Assembly (NCBI GenBank): GCA_963787195.1
Contig: CAWBCI010000062.1
Span: 1 to 36,207 of the forward strand
DNA length: 36,207 nucleotides
Reading direction: 5' to 3'
Source of the DNA: CAWBCI01 sp963787195
Lineage (GTDB): Bacteria > Bacteroidota > Bacteroidia > Bacteroidales > JAGOPY01
In this document: piece after piece, positions 7,634-15,705 of the stretch
Layout: the number at the start of each line of letters is the position of its first letter
Position numbering within the stretch: the stretch's first letter is position 1
The notes under the pieces: model-generated
Told to the model about the DNA's origin: nothing
The model's input: only the letters and a program-made list of their open reading frames with translations
Databases searched by the model: none
Translations under genes and position numbers: made by a program

Positions 7634-10162
7634 CTATTTCAGGATGCATTTTGCTGCTCCTTTAAATTCATCATCATATACTTTTAAAATACAAACACTT
7701 GTATTCATATTTTCGAGATGCAGTGTATGTATGGATTCCCCTTTTTTAAGGGAAAAAATTGCCAGTCTTTTACCTTCTACATTAAAAATTATTACAGATG
7801 CATTATCAGAAATGGGTTTATAATTGAGAAATATCTTCCCGTCATACGATGGGTTTGGATAAATATTTATGTTATGTTCTGCTTCTAATCCATATTGAGA
7901 GCCGGTTGAAACCAGTTGATCCAGGCTGAAAGTATACATGGACCTGCCATAGGTAGCTGCTATCAGCTTCCGGCTTGATTCGTGCAAGGTCAGGTCCGTG
8001 ACCGGCACATTGGGCAGGTTAGTCCCCAACAGATTCCAGTTTACTCCAAGGTCATAACTCAGGTATATACCGAAATCTGTTGCAATATAAAGTGTTGAAT
8101 CCAAAGCCGGGTCCACAATAATATCATTGACAGGCGCTTCGGGTAAATTTCCGGAAATATCCTGCCAGTTATCCCCTGCATCTGAACTTCTGAAAACATG
8201 GGGCTGATAAGAATCATAACGATATCCTGAAAGGCAGACATACACAACAGTGGCATCATAAGGATCGGCGGCAACTCTTGTAACCCAGCGTTCGGGCAGG
8301 CCAGCGCTGATATCAGACCAATGACTTCCCCCGTCAGCAGTTCTCCATACATTTCCGTCATCAGTTCCGGCATATATATATTGATTATCGGAAGCTGCAA
8401 CTGAGATGCATGTTATAGTTCCGTATACCTGGTTATAATTCCCCGGTCCATTACTGAGGTCAGGACTGATGACAGACCAGCTGACAGCCCTGTTGGTGGA
8501 TTTATAAAGGCGATTTGCACCATAATATAATACAGATGGGTCGGAAGGATCAAAAACGACCGGGGTATTCCAATTTTTCCGGTCAGTATCACTGATTCCG
8601 GACAAGGCAGTAGTGAATGACAGGCCCCCGTTTGTAGAGCGTGCAAAACTGCCATACTGGTATTCGGCATATAAATAATCATTCACAAGCGGGTCGACGA
8701 GCACATAGAAACCGTCGCCCCAATAAATATTCTGCCAGTCATTAAGTCCCCCGTAAAGGGTCCGGTTCGTCCCGTTGTCCTGGGTCCCGCCATAAAGTCG
8801 CTCAGGATGCTGATTATCCACTTCACAGGTGTTAAACTGGGTTATGGGTAGATTTTCAAGATGCGTCCAGCTATTACCGTTATCATACGATAAATAGATA
8901 CCCCCATCATTGCCAAGCACGGCAAAACCAGGATTATCAGGTGACTGGACAATATCATGCTGATCCACATGAACATTGGAGGAAACAAAATTCCAGCTAT
9001 TCCCCCCATTTGATGTTTTGTAAAGATCGAAACCTATCACAAAAGCTATATTCGGATTAAGAGGGTCAATGCTGATCCGGCCAAACCACCAGCCATAGGA
9101 TGAATAAACATTCGTAAGGGAACCGTCATTGGTCCGGATCCAGTTATCACCCCCGTCATTGCTCCGGTATATTCCATCGAAATAACCAATATCATCCGCA
9201 TAAATCGCATATAAAATATCCGGATCGGATTGAGAAATATCAATCCCAATCCTTCCGACATAGGCCGAACTTGCCGGCAAGCCACCACTCAGGAGCGACC
9301 AGTTATCCCCTCCGTCAAGAGAGCGGTATATTCCACTGCTAAGGCCACCATATACTCTTTTATCAGGGGTCCTGACTCTTTCCCAAAGGCAGGCATAAAT
9401 GATATCCGGATCCTGGGGATTAATCACTACATCAATAGCACCGGTCGAATCTGACACATACAGGACTTTCTCCCAGGTATCTCCCCCATCTTTGGAACGA
9501 AAAACCCCTCTTTCTTCATTTTTGGAGAAAAGCCGTCCCATGGCTGCAACAAAAACTGTCTGCGGATCTGAAGGATTCACCGCAATTCTTCCTATGCTCC
9601 CACTATTCTCCAATCCTTTATGTATCCAAGTGTTTCCACCATCGTCTGATCTATAGATGCCGAAGCCGTCATAGGTAATGGAACCTCCTCCGGCATTGGC
9701 TTCTCCGGTGCCCACGTATATGATCTGCGGGGCGGAAGGTGAAATGGCAATATCTCCGATCGAAAGACTCAGGGCATCATCAAATACCGCTGTCCAGGTT
9801 TGACCCTGATCATTTGTCCGGAAAACGCCTCCGGAAGCTGCCCCGGCCAGGATATTCTGTTGATCGTCAGGATTTATGGCCACCGCGGAAATTCTGCCTC
9901 CTATATTAAGCGGACCGGCAGAAAGCCATCCTTCCCCCCTGCTTTCCGGGCTGTCTTTTCGGATTTGCATGTACTGACCATAGGCCATTTCCCGCGCCTG
10001 ATAGTTGATCTGCTTATATGGAAAAGACCTTTGCAGGAAAAACCAATCGCTTGGGATTGTTTCAACATCTTCCGCATGCTCACGCGAGTGCGGGAAAGAA
10101 AACACAAAAAAAGCAATGCTTGCTGTAATAATCAGAAAGGCAAGTAGATATATTCTCTTCAT
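7634..10162 (-). CDS. Secreted sortilin/BNR-like beta-propeller protein with T9SS sorting domain
   Basis: 842 residues, intact. A signal peptide (MKRIYLLAFLIITASIAFFV) is followed by many Asp-box/BNR-type blades such as GGVFRTNDQGQTWTAVF, GIYRSDDGGNTWIHKGL, GVFRSKDGGDTWEKVL and VWRTADGGSHWSDIS, spread over about residues 70-745. This arrangement matches the VPS10/sortilin-like double-propeller family of Bacteroidota. The last ~75 residues are a type A T9SS C-terminal domain (INIYPNPSYDGKIFLNY ... VIIFNVEGKRLAIFSLKKGE), so the protein should be exported across the outer membrane and anchored or released. Substrate is unknown; related proteins are annotated as glycosyl hydrolases without firm biochemistry. 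It sits 4 bp downstream of the 10167-10829 gene, so they are almost certainly cotranscribed. A related propeller gene lies at 11040-14332. Confidence 0.9.
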   Translation of the reverse strand: MKRIYLLAFLIITASIAFFVFSFPHSREHAEDVETIPSDWFFLQRSFPYKQINYQAREMAYGQYMQIRKDSPESRGEGWLSAGPLNIGGRISAVAINPDDQQNILAGAASGGVFRTNDQGQTWTAVFDDALSLSIGDIAISPSAPQIIYVGTGEANAGGGSITYDGFGIYRSDDGGNTWIHKGLENSGSIGRIAVNPSDPQTVFVAAMGRLFSKNEERGVFRSKDGGDTWEKVLYVSDSTGAIDVVINPQDPDIIYACLWERVRTPDKRVYGGLSSGIYRSLDGGDNWSLLSGGLPASSAYVGRIGIDISQSDPDILYAIYADDIGYFDGIYRSNDGGDNWIRTNDGSLTNVYSSYGWWFGRISIDPLNPNIAFVIGFDLYKTSNGGNSWNFVSSNVHVDQHDIVQSPDNPGFAVLGNDGGIYLSYDNGNSWTHLENLPITQFNTCEVDNQHPERLYGGTQDNGTNRTLYGGLNDWQNIYWGDGFYVLVDPLVNDYLYAEYQYGSFARSTNGGLSFTTALSGISDTDRKNWNTPVVFDPSDPSVLYYGANRLYKSTNRAVSWSVISPDLSNGPGNYNQVYGTITCISVAASDNQYIYAGTDDGNVWRTADGGSHWSDISAGLPERWVTRVAADPYDATVVYVCLSGYRYDSYQPHVFRSSDAGDNWQDISGNLPEAPVNDIIVDPALDSTLYIATDFGIYLSYDLGVNWNLLGTNLPNVPVTDLTLHESSRKLIAATYGRSMYTFSLDQLVSTGSQYGLEAEHNINIYPNPSYDGKIFLNYKPISDNASVIIFNVEGKRLAIFSLKKGESIHTLHLENMNTSVCILKVYDDEFKGAAKCILK

Positions 10163-10166
10163 CAGG

Positions 10167-10829
10167 TCAATTTTTAACCATGCGGTAATAATTAATCAGT
10201 TGATTGTTTAGTTTGAAGACTGTTTTGGCAGTTCTGCGCCTAAAAATGGGAAGGCTTTCATAGGTTCTGATATAGAATGGAAATGGTTCACCGAGTTGTC
10301 TGAATTTTGCATCCCTGATTACCAGCGCGTTAAAACCCATATCAGGCGATCCGTAATAATTCTTTCTTTTCTCACTATAACCCTCTTCATTTTTTTCCAG
10401 GCTGGTATAATCGTAATATTTACCATCATATCTTTCTATTTGGGTAAACTCTGCCACAAAAAAGTCAGCCACCGGTTTTTTAATGCCTTTAAGGGTTTTC
10501 AGTTCTGAATTCATCAGGTTTCCTGAAAAGTGAAAGCTTTTTATTTCGGAAGTAGCAGAGCTATAAAAGAAATAGACCGGACAAAAAGTAAAATTTTCGG
10601 CGAAGGCTTTTGCAATCTTCAGATTTTCCTGTTTTTGTTTCTCTTCTGTTTTTTCTGCCTTATCCGGATGGCCGGATTTTATCAAGGCTTCAATTTTATT
10701 GTTTGAAGTTCGGAGCCTGACAAGTAACATACTGTTTTTCAGAGCCCTTATTTCTTGTTTCGGGCTCTTTTCCTGGGAAAAACACAAGATTGGGACCAAT
10801 AATAAAATGATAAAGCTAAATTTCCTCAT
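10167..10829 (-). CDS. Exported protein of unknown function
   Basis: 220 residues. A clear signal peptide (MRKFSFIILLLVPILCFSQ) is followed by a charged helical stretch (residues about 25-70, including EALIKSGHPDKAEKTEEKQK) and a mixed alpha/beta region with many aromatic residues, ending in FKLNNQLINYYRMVKN. I do not recognise the family. The cysteine in the signal peptide has no good lipobox, so the mature protein is probably soluble in the periplasm. It is the first gene of a two-gene unit with the T9SS propeller protein (4-bp gap), which suggests a shared role, and it has its own upstream -7 element. Confidence 0.8.
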   Translation of the reverse strand: MRKFSFIILLLVPILCFSQEKSPKQEIRALKNSMLLVRLRTSNNKIEALIKSGHPDKAEKTEEKQKQENLKIAKAFAENFTFCPVYFFYSSATSEIKSFHFSGNLMNSELKTLKGIKKPVADFFVAEFTQIERYDGKYYDYTSLEKNEEGYSEKRKNYYGSPDMGFNALVIRDAKFRQLGEPFPFYIRTYESLPIFRRRTAKTVFKLNNQLINYYRMVKN

Positions 10830-10845
10830 GCGTACATACTTTCCA

Positions 10846-10853
10846 CAAAGTTA
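10846..10853 (-). promoter_or_regulatory. -7 promoter element of the small exported protein / propeller operon
   Basis: On the minus strand this reads TAACTTTG, a perfect TAnnTTTG, with its end 16 bp before the ATG. A T-rich TTTTTTC stretch lies about 18 bp further upstream as a weak -33 candidate; it is also the T tract of the neighbouring terminator. Confidence 0.6.
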
Positions 10854-10876
10854 TTGAAAATTAGCCTGATTGAAAA

Positions 10877-10918
10877 AAGGCCACGTAAAATCAGTTTGAT
10901 ACCGGATTAGGTGGCCTT
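10877..10918 (-). terminator. Terminator downstream of the second propeller gene
   Basis: Stem AAGGCCAC (10877-10884) and GTGGCCTT (10911-10918), 8 bp perfect, loop 26 nt. On the minus strand the stem runs into a T tract, so it would stop leftward transcription from 14332 before the 10829 promoter. The long loop lowers certainty. Confidence 0.55.
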
Positions 10919-10930
10919 GCATAATAAACT

Positions 10931-11030
10931 ACCCCGCCGCAAGCAGCGGGGTATCTTAAGGAAATATCTCTTATTCGTCTCAAGAGACGGGGAATTTAGT
11001 CCCATCAGATCCCGAATAAGACTTCGTCTT
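10931..11030. repeat. REP-like multi-hairpin element
   Basis: About 100 bp packed with inverted repeats: ACCCCGC (10931-10937) with GCGGGGT (10946-10952); CTTATTCG (10970-10977) with CGAATAAG (11013-11020), enclosing CGTCTC-AA-GAGACG (10976-10989); and AAGAC-TTC-GTCTT (11018-11030). It lies entirely between a stop codon and a terminator. The architecture resembles REP/BIME elements mobilised by RAYT (TnpA-REP) transposases. Only one copy is in this window and no RAYT gene is present, so the class is inferred from structure. Confidence 0.55.
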
Positions 11031-11039
11031 TTCAGGGTA

Positions 11040-12296
11040 TTATTTTTTCCATACCGGTAAACGGCCCGGGGTCCAGGGAGCATTCAGCTTATCCAGATCA
11101 TCCCGGAGAGCTTTCATATCCACATCCGATATTTGCTTGATTTTATCAAGCAAAGGAGGCAATTCCTGTTCCAGAAGGGAATATTGGTCCTTTTGGGTCT
11201 GGGTAACAGGTGCTGTTGAACTCCAGGCAGGTTCTATGATAGTCTGAACACGATGTTCTATACTTGGGGGCGCCGGCAAATTCTCTTCTTCACTGGCTTT
11301 TGGTTTCTGGCCTTCAAAGGCGAGCATAATGTCCTGCAAACTTGTATCCACTTTTTCGGCTTTTTCCATCAGACTAAAAGATGCCCCAGGTGTATTGTTA
11401 AGTGTTTGCTTAATATACTGAACCTGCTCTATCAGATCATTTGTGTATCGTTCAGCTCCATCCACCACCCTGGTGAGTTCAGCCACCTTCTTCAGGAAAA
11501 CATCCAGTTGCTGGCGGTCAGCCTGGGGAAGAGTGGAATTTTTCAAAGCCCTGGCGGTGAACTCAACCGGGCCGGCCAATGGCGTCACCTCACCCCTGAC
11601 AACCATTTCAATTGAAACTGTGTAAGTTCCGGGCAATGCAAGCATCCCTCTTCCACCAGAATTCAGGGGATTAAATTTATCATCCTTCAACTTAACCTTA
11701 AAAGGACTCTCATAATGAAGATCCCAATTAGCTCTCTGGACGCCTTTGGAAGCTTTTTCAGTAAAGACACGGATTGCGTCACCGTTCATATTTTTAACAG
11801 TAAAGATCAGGTAAGGAGGAATCTCATTTTCTTCTAACCTGATTGCTTCCTGTGAAGGGATAGGAATAGGTTTTTTATCCTTTACAAGCGAATCTTCTTT
11901 CTCCTGCCTTTCTGCCTTCAGGGTTTTCGGAACATCTTTAATATAATATGTAAAAGTCGCACCAAACTTAGGATTGGGAGCATAGAAGAAATTTGAACCC
12001 TGTCCGTAACGGCCTCCATCCTGAATGTACATGAGTGCATCCTTTACCGGAAATATATAAGCGTCTTTTTCAAGAAGGGCCGGATTGACTTCCCGGAGGG
12101 GTGCGTAATTATCCAGAATATAAAAACCGCGGCCGAAGGTAGCAAGTACCAGGTCGCCCTCCCTTTCCTGTATGGCCATATCCTCAACAGCAATAGTTGG
12201 GATTCCGGATTTCAGCTGTGTCCATATGGTTCCGCCGTCAAAAGTGCAGTATACTCCGAATTCTGTTCCCACGAATATCAAATCTTTATTAAGCAT
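11040..12296 (-). CDS. Sortilin-like propeller protein, 3' part after a frameshift
   Basis: 418 residues. It begins (M)LNKDLIFVGTEFGVYCTFDG and continues AIQEREGDLVLATFGRGFYI, which is the last propeller blade and exit segment expected directly after the end of the 12289-14304 frame. The remaining ~350 residues form the C-terminal domain of this family, including a coiled-coil-like helix (QLDVFLKKVAELTRVVDGAE) and the end TPGRLPVWKK. There is no signal peptide, so alone it could not be exported. The two frames overlap by 8 bp (ATGCTTAA); removing one T there joins them in frame. No T9SS tail is present. The gene is probably one ~1096-residue protein, broken in this sequence. Confidence 0.85.
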   Translation of the reverse strand: MLNKDLIFVGTEFGVYCTFDGGTIWTQLKSGIPTIAVEDMAIQEREGDLVLATFGRGFYILDNYAPLREVNPALLEKDAYIFPVKDALMYIQDGGRYGQGSNFFYAPNPKFGATFTYYIKDVPKTLKAERQEKEDSLVKDKKPIPIPSQEAIRLEENEIPPYLIFTVKNMNGDAIRVFTEKASKGVQRANWDLHYESPFKVKLKDDKFNPLNSGGRGMLALPGTYTVSIEMVVRGEVTPLAGPVEFTARALKNSTLPQADRQQLDVFLKKVAELTRVVDGAERYTNDLIEQVQYIKQTLNNTPGASFSLMEKAEKVDTSLQDIMLAFEGQKPKASEEENLPAPPSIEHRVQTIIEPAWSSTAPVTQTQKDQYSLLEQELPPLLDKIKQISDVDMKALRDDLDKLNAPWTPGRLPVWKK

Positions 12297-14304
12297 TATC
12301 CTGAATAATGCTATGAACTGTTTGCCCCTCTTCCAGGTTATTGGCTATCGATTTCCAGCTTCTGCCTTTATCATCACTTCTAAGAATATAGGGTTTGAAA
12401 TCATCCCTTTTAATATTGTCAAAAGAGGCATAGACAACATTTTCGTCAAAACGGGAAGGGTAAATATCACTCACATAAGTATATTCAGGAACTCCCGGAA
12501 ATTTATCAATTTTGAACCAGTTTTGCCCGTTGTCCTCTGTCACCTGGATTACACCATCATCAGTACCAACATATAGTAAGCCTTCTTTTACCGGAGACTC
12601 GGCGAGTGAAACCGCCGTGCCATAAAGTGATGTGGAGACATCTTTTCCAACTGCATCAATCCCCCAGTAACGGCCCATCACAGGCCAGGTATTGCGGTCG
12701 ATCTGAGCGGTGATATCCCCGCTGATAACTTTCCAGGATTGTCCCCGGTCGTCACTTCTAAAAACCTTATTTGCAGCCATATACAAGCGTGTCGGAGAGT
12801 GCGGACTAAGAATAAAGGGAGCATTCCAGTTCCATTTATAGGTCTCTTCTCCTTTAATGGCTGTAGGCCTAATGTGAACGGCTTCCCCACTCTTTTTATC
12901 ATAGCGGTAAACATTTCCATATTGGTATTCGGAGTAAACTATATTTGGATTTGTCGGATCAATAGCCTGCCAGAAGCCATCTCCACCGATGGTAGTTATC
13001 CAATCGCATGACGAAACACCGGCAGAGCAAATATTCTGGCTGGGGCCGCCCAGGCTGTTATTATCCTGTGTACCGCCATATACCCAATAGAAGGGTTCGG
13101 TATTGTCGACTGATACGCGATAGAACTGGGTAACAGGAAGGTTTGACTTAAAGAAAAAAGTTTTTCCCATATCAAAAGTTTCATAAACCCCGCCATCGCA
13201 TCCTATCATGAAATGCTCAGTATTCTTTGGATCGATCCATAAAGCATGGTCATCCACATGACGATTATCATTTCCAACCCGGTGCCAGGTCTTTCCACCG
13301 TCTTCCGTAACCTGAGAGAAAGTTTCCATGGAATAGACCTTATCAACCTCTTTCGGATCGCAATAAATTTCATTATAATATTGTCCCTGTGCATAATGAT
13401 CGCTCATTTTAGACCAGGAAGCGCCTCTGTCATCTGTACGGTAAAATCCACCGGCATCCCCCTCTGCTTCAATAATTGCATAAACTACATCAGGATTAGC
13501 AGGGGAAATGGCAATACCGATGCCGCCTTTATCAGCGTCGGGGATCCCATTCGTGAGTTTTACCCAGTTGTTTCCGCCATCCACCGATTTATAAATTGCC
13601 GATTCAGGGCCACCCCCAATCTTTGTAAAAACATGTCTGCGTCTTTGTTCGGAAGTTGCATACATGGTATTGGGATCCCTCGGGTCCATGATGACGTTAT
13701 TCACACCCGTATTTTCACTGATCTCCAGTACTTTTTCCCAGGTTTTCCCACCGTCTTTCGTACGATAGAGCCCGCGGTCGCCACCCGGTCCCCAGGCTGA
13801 TCCTTCCGCGGCAACGAAAACGATGTCAGTATTGTCGGGTCGGATTGCTATCATCCCTATCTGACGGGATGCTTTTAATCCCATATTTTCCCAGTTCTTT
13901 CCCCCGTCAACTGTCTTATAAACTCCATCGCCATATCCCAGGGCGCGCTGGTGATTATTTTCACCGGTACCGGCCCAGACCACATTGTGGTTTTTAGGAT
14001 CCATAGCAAGACAGCCTATGGAATAGGCACCGTACTTATCAAAAGTAGGACTGAAAGTGGTCCCGCTGTTTTCGGTTTTCCATATACCCCCGCTGGCGGC
14101 TGCCACGTAATACTCGCTGGTATTACAAGGGTTCACGGCAAAGTCGGCTATACGTCCGGAAGTAAATGCCGGGCCGATCCCGCGGAATTTCAGCCCGCTT
14201 AGAACACTGGTTTTGATAGTGTCGTTCGGATCATCCTTGTCCTTTTTTTTGTCATTTGCTTGAAGTGCGGTAAAAGTGAAAATAAGCGCCAATACCAAGA
14301 GCAA
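12289..14304 (-). CDS. Sortilin-like beta-propeller protein, 5' part (frameshifted at both ends)
   Basis: 671 residues as read from the TTG at 14304. Blades with Asp-box-like motifs are evident: GGIWKTENSGTTFSPTF, GVYKTVDGGKNWENMGL, GLYRTKDGGKTWEKVL, SAIYKSVDGGNNWVKL and YILRSDDKGRSWKSI. It stops inside a blade at HSIIQDNA, where the family continues. The TTG start yields MLLVLALIFTFTALQA, a hydrophobic core without the usual basic n-region. An ATG at 14332 lies one base out of frame; removing one T from the run at 14319-14322 gives MKNIYGNRSLLLVLALIFTF, a normal signal peptide. Counting from 14332 to 11040 and removing two bases gives exactly 1097 codons. Role: secreted propeller protein of unknown substrate, related to the gene at 7634-10162. 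Confidence 0.85.
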   Translation of the reverse strand: MLLVLALIFTFTALQANDKKKDKDDPNDTIKTSVLSGLKFRGIGPAFTSGRIADFAVNPCNTSEYYVAAASGGIWKTENSGTTFSPTFDKYGAYSIGCLAMDPKNHNVVWAGTGENNHQRALGYGDGVYKTVDGGKNWENMGLKASRQIGMIAIRPDNTDIVFVAAEGSAWGPGGDRGLYRTKDGGKTWEKVLEISENTGVNNVIMDPRDPNTMYATSEQRRRHVFTKIGGGPESAIYKSVDGGNNWVKLTNGIPDADKGGIGIAISPANPDVVYAIIEAEGDAGGFYRTDDRGASWSKMSDHYAQGQYYNEIYCDPKEVDKVYSMETFSQVTEDGGKTWHRVGNDNRHVDDHALWIDPKNTEHFMIGCDGGVYETFDMGKTFFFKSNLPVTQFYRVSVDNTEPFYWVYGGTQDNNSLGGPSQNICSAGVSSCDWITTIGGDGFWQAIDPTNPNIVYSEYQYGNVYRYDKKSGEAVHIRPTAIKGEETYKWNWNAPFILSPHSPTRLYMAANKVFRSDDRGQSWKVISGDITAQIDRNTWPVMGRYWGIDAVGKDVSTSLYGTAVSLAESPVKEGLLYVGTDDGVIQVTEDNGQNWFKIDKFPGVPEYTYVSDIYPSRFDENVVYASFDNIKRDDFKPYILRSDDKGRSWKSIANNLEEGQTVHSIIQDNA

Positions 14305-14387
14305 AGATCTGTTCCCGTAAAATATTTTTCATCAATTTAAGATATATAATTTATAAAAGAATTAGAAATTAATCTCACAGCTAATTT

Positions 14388-14395
14388 CAAAAGTA
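14388..14395 (-). promoter_or_regulatory. -7 promoter element of the second propeller gene
   Basis: Minus-strand TACTTTTG, a perfect TAnnTTTG, 55 bp upstream of the ATG at 14332. No convincing -33 box. Confidence 0.4.
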
Positions 14396-14565
14396 TCAAA
14401 AAGCAACAATTTATTCCTTGTAAAGTTTATTAATTTCAGATATAAGTTTACCGTTTGCATGCTTTCTTCTTTAATATTAATAATAATGAATAAAGTTTAA
14501 TTGTTTGAAGAGCTTATTTCTAAAGCTGAAAACACCAATAGCTTATCTCCTATTCACAATATCTT

Positions 14566-14573
14566 TACCTTTG
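14566..14573 (+). promoter_or_regulatory. -7 promoter element of thiL-uvrC
   Basis: TACCTTTG fits TAnnTTTG exactly and ends 19 bp before the thiL ATG, matching the serS arrangement. No clear -33 element. Confidence 0.5.
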
Positions 14574-14592
14574 CATCTCAAAATTTCAGCAT

Positions 14593-15654
14593 ATGTTATT
14601 AGAATCTCCGGAACGCACAGAATTATCCGAAATCGGTGAATTTGGCCTGATAGATCATCTGACTCAAAATGTTATTCCTAAAAACAGCAGCACCGTTAAA
14701 GGTATTGGCGATGATGCAGCCGTAATTCGTAATGGCAATAAGCTGACCCTGGTCTCCACTGATCTGCTGATTGAAGGGGTGCATTTCGACCTGATGTATA
14801 CTCCGCTGAAACACCTTGGATATAAAGCAGCAACAGTGAACATCTCTGATATTGCCGCCATGAACGGAATTGCAAAACAACTCATTGTCGGCATTTCGGT
14901 ATCAAACCGCTTTTCGGTGGAAGCCCTGGACGAATTTTATGAAGGTTTACTGATGGCTTGCAAAGCTTATGATGTAGACCTTGTCGGGGGAGATACGACT
15001 TCCAGCCCGAAAGGATTGTTTATTTCCATTACAGTAATAGGTGAAGCTGAAGAAAATGAAGTGGTGTACCGGAATACCGCGCAGGTAAACAACCTTGTAT
15101 GTGTGACGGGAGACCTGGGAGGAGCTTATATGGGTTTATTGCTTTTAGAGAGGGAAAAAGCAACTTATAAGGGCAATCCGGATATGCAGCCCGACCTGGA
15201 AGGCTATGATTATATACTCGAAAGGCAACTCAAACCTGAAGCCCGGGCGGATATTGTCCGTTTGCTGAAGGAAATTAATGTTAAGCCCACCTCTATGATC
15301 GATATTTCGGATGGCCTGGGTTCTGAAATCCTGCACATTTGCAAAGGATCCAAAACCGGATGCCGCCTCTATGAGAGTAAGATACCCATCGATCCGGCCA
15401 CCATAAGTATGGCGGAAGAGTTCAGCATTAATCCCTGGACAGCGGCCCTGAACGGGGGTGAAGATTATGAACTGCTTTTTACCATTGATCAAAAAGATTT
15501 TGAAAAAGTCAGAGAACTTCCCAATGTCTCTGTTATAGGGCATATTACAGATGAATCGGAAGGTGTGGCAATGGTAACAGTGAATGAAACCCTGATTGAT
15601 ATCAATGCACAGGGTTGGGATGCTCTTAAAAAGAGGCAAATGGATCAGCAATAA
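14593..15654 (+). CDS. thiL: Thiamine-monophosphate kinase
   Basis: 353 residues, family-typical length. It phosphorylates thiamine monophosphate to thiamine diphosphate with ATP, the last step of cofactor synthesis. Metal- and nucleotide-binding motifs are visible: GIGDDAAVI (about 38-46), STDLLIEGVHFDL (about 55-67), NISDIAAMNG, DLVGGDTTSS and, in the C-terminal half, MIDISDGLGSEILHI and ALNGGEDYELLFT. All are in the order expected for ThiL/PurM-fold enzymes. The gene is followed after 51 bp by uvrC on the same strand with no terminator, so cotranscription is likely. Confidence 0.95.
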   Translation: MLLESPERTELSEIGEFGLIDHLTQNVIPKNSSTVKGIGDDAAVIRNGNKLTLVSTDLLIEGVHFDLMYTPLKHLGYKAATVNISDIAAMNGIAKQLIVGISVSNRFSVEALDEFYEGLLMACKAYDVDLVGGDTTSSPKGLFISITVIGEAEENEVVYRNTAQVNNLVCVTGDLGGAYMGLLLLEREKATYKGNPDMQPDLEGYDYILERQLKPEARADIVRLLKEINVKPTSMIDISDGLGSEILHICKGSKTGCRLYESKIPIDPATISMAEEFSINPWTAALNGGEDYELLFTIDQKDFEKVRELPNVSVIGHITDESEGVAMVTVNETLIDINAQGWDALKKRQMDQQ

Positions 15655-15705
15655 TTTTTCAGACAGACTGTCCCGGAATGATAATCTACTCACTTTAGGA
15701 TTAAA

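Noticed and set aside
12289..12296. Programmed frameshift in the propeller gene
   Set aside because: No slippery heptamer or downstream stimulatory structure is apparent, and similar one-base breaks occur in sufD and susC; a simple insertion is more economical.
13246..13800. Plus-strand ORF of 184 codons opposite the second propeller gene
   Set aside because: Antisense to Asp-box blades, cysteine and isoleucine rich without a motif; a shadow of the real gene.
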